Shown here: piece by piece, positions 63,754 to 64,000 of the stretch | Position numbering within the stretch: position 1 is the first letter of the stretch | How the letters are laid out: each line of letters begins with the position of its first letter | Assembly (NCBI RefSeq): GCF_014196115.1 | Contig: NZ_JACIDB010000002.1 | Span: 434,001 to 498,000 of the forward strand | Length of the DNA: 64,000 nucleotides | Source: Sphingomonas aquatilis | GTDB lineage: Bacteria; Pseudomonadota; Alphaproteobacteria; Sphingomonadales; Sphingomonadaceae | Direction: 5' to 3' | Program-made: the position numbers and the translations under genes | The notes under the pieces: generated by a model | What the model was told of the DNA's origin: nothing | The model's database searches: none | The model's input: only the letters and a program-made list of their open reading frames with translations

Positions 63754-64000
63754 TTACACGTCCAGATTGGCGACGTTCAGCGCATTGTCCTGAATGAACT
63801 CACGGCGCGGCTCCACGACTTCGCCCATCAGCTGGGTGAAGATCATGTCGGCGGCCGACACGTCGTCGCTGGTGACGCGCAGCATGGTGCGGTTTGACGG
63901 GTCGAGTGTGGTTTCCCACAGCTGTTCCGCGTTCATTTCGCCCAGCCCCTTGTAGCGCTGGATCGCAAGGCCCTTGCGGCCCGCGGCCAGGATTGCCTCA
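63754..64000 (-). CDS. gyrB: DNA gyrase subunit B, C-terminal end, cut by window edge
   Basis: The last 81 complete codons plus the stop are visible. [22 protein letters not shown] is in the Toprim/C-terminal region, and the ending [10 protein letters not shown] is the conserved GyrB terminus, which separates it from ParE. The stop TAA is at 63754-63756. The start lies beyond the window. Confidence 0.95.
   Translation of the reverse strand, partial: EAILAAGRKGLAIQRYKGLGEMNAEQLWETTLDPSNRTMLRVTSDDVSAADMIFTQLMGEVVEPRREFIQDNALNVANLDV

Noticed and set aside
63754..64000. parE rather than gyrB at the right edge
   Set aside because: The final [10 protein letters not shown] and the RYKGLGEMN word match the GyrB terminus.

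Overview
The window is high-GC, densely coded chromosomal DNA from an alphaproteobacterium, most likely Sphingomonas or a close sphingomonad. The evidence is gene content and order: a split F0 operon with atpI-atpB-atpE-b'-b, dnaK-dnaJ, GluP/FucP-type sugar uptake and a DUF2171 protein. Promoter words of the alphaproteobacterial sigma-32 and EcfG types also fit, as do several families of intergenic palindromic repeats. I see no prophage, insertion sequence, CRISPR array or resistance island. It looks like core and niche-adaptive chromosome.

Layout. 0-4.2 kb: dnaJ (cut by the left edge) and dnaK, a divergent PCu(A)C copper chaperone lipoprotein, and radC. 4.2-8 kb: a ydbH-ynbE-ydbL operon for an envelope-spanning bridge. 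8.3-11 kb: the F0 ATP synthase operon. 11-20.6 kb: an SMR transporter, a small secreted protein, uvrC, a DUF3857/transglutaminase/TPR protein, a deacetylase plus GNAT pair, and hslO (Hsp33). 20.7-22.1 kb: queC-queE of 7-deazaguanine synthesis. 22.3-33.5 kb: small secreted proteins and lipoproteins, lipB, two polytopic membrane proteins, sodC-thpR, a Bax-inhibitor-1 protein, a transglutaminase-like protein, a stress-promoter-driven 95-aa protein, an extensin-like protein, a NUDIX hydrolase, tRNA-Ala(CGC) and the DUF2171 protein. 33.5-45.6 kb: a CurA-like reductase, two polytopic membrane proteins, a DUF482-like GNAT, argG, an EF-hand protein, a cyclopropane-fatty-acid synthase, a molybdopterin oxidoreductase with a cytochrome b, a flavin reductase-like protein and a GntR/FCD regulator. 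45.9-54.1 kb: a divergent D-galactose (possibly also L-arabinose) oxidative catabolism locus. 54.5-57.4 kb: bioF-bioD-bioA. 57.5-63.6 kb: an SGNH hydrolase, a valine degradation cluster (mmsA, a lipoprotein, acyl-CoA dehydrogenase, mmsB) and a divergent LysR regulator. The right edge cuts the 3' end of gyrB.

How genes work together. The galactose locus reads as a De Ley-Doudoroff pathway: periplasmic mutarotase, GluP/FucP-type importer, Gfo/Idh/MocA sugar 1-dehydrogenase, IlvD/Edd aldonate dehydratase, KDGal kinase and KDPGal aldolase, plus a GguC/AraD1-type FAH protein of unclear role. A GntR/FCD regulator lies next to it, and a matching operator word overlaps the -10 of the divergent promoter. 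Two strong EcfG-type promoters (GGAAC-N17-CGTT) and one strong sigma-32-type promoter tie several loci to stress responses.

Most intergenic gaps hold one of five palindromic repeat families, called A to E here. They lie between genes, usually after gene ends, and in one case inside the galactose operon. The best candidates for follow-up are the galactose locus with its operator, the EcfG-controlled small genes, the lipoprotein embedded in the valine operon, and a 37-bp-armed inverted repeat after the galactose operon. Nothing here is clearly an undescribed system; the less-understood parts are marked as such.
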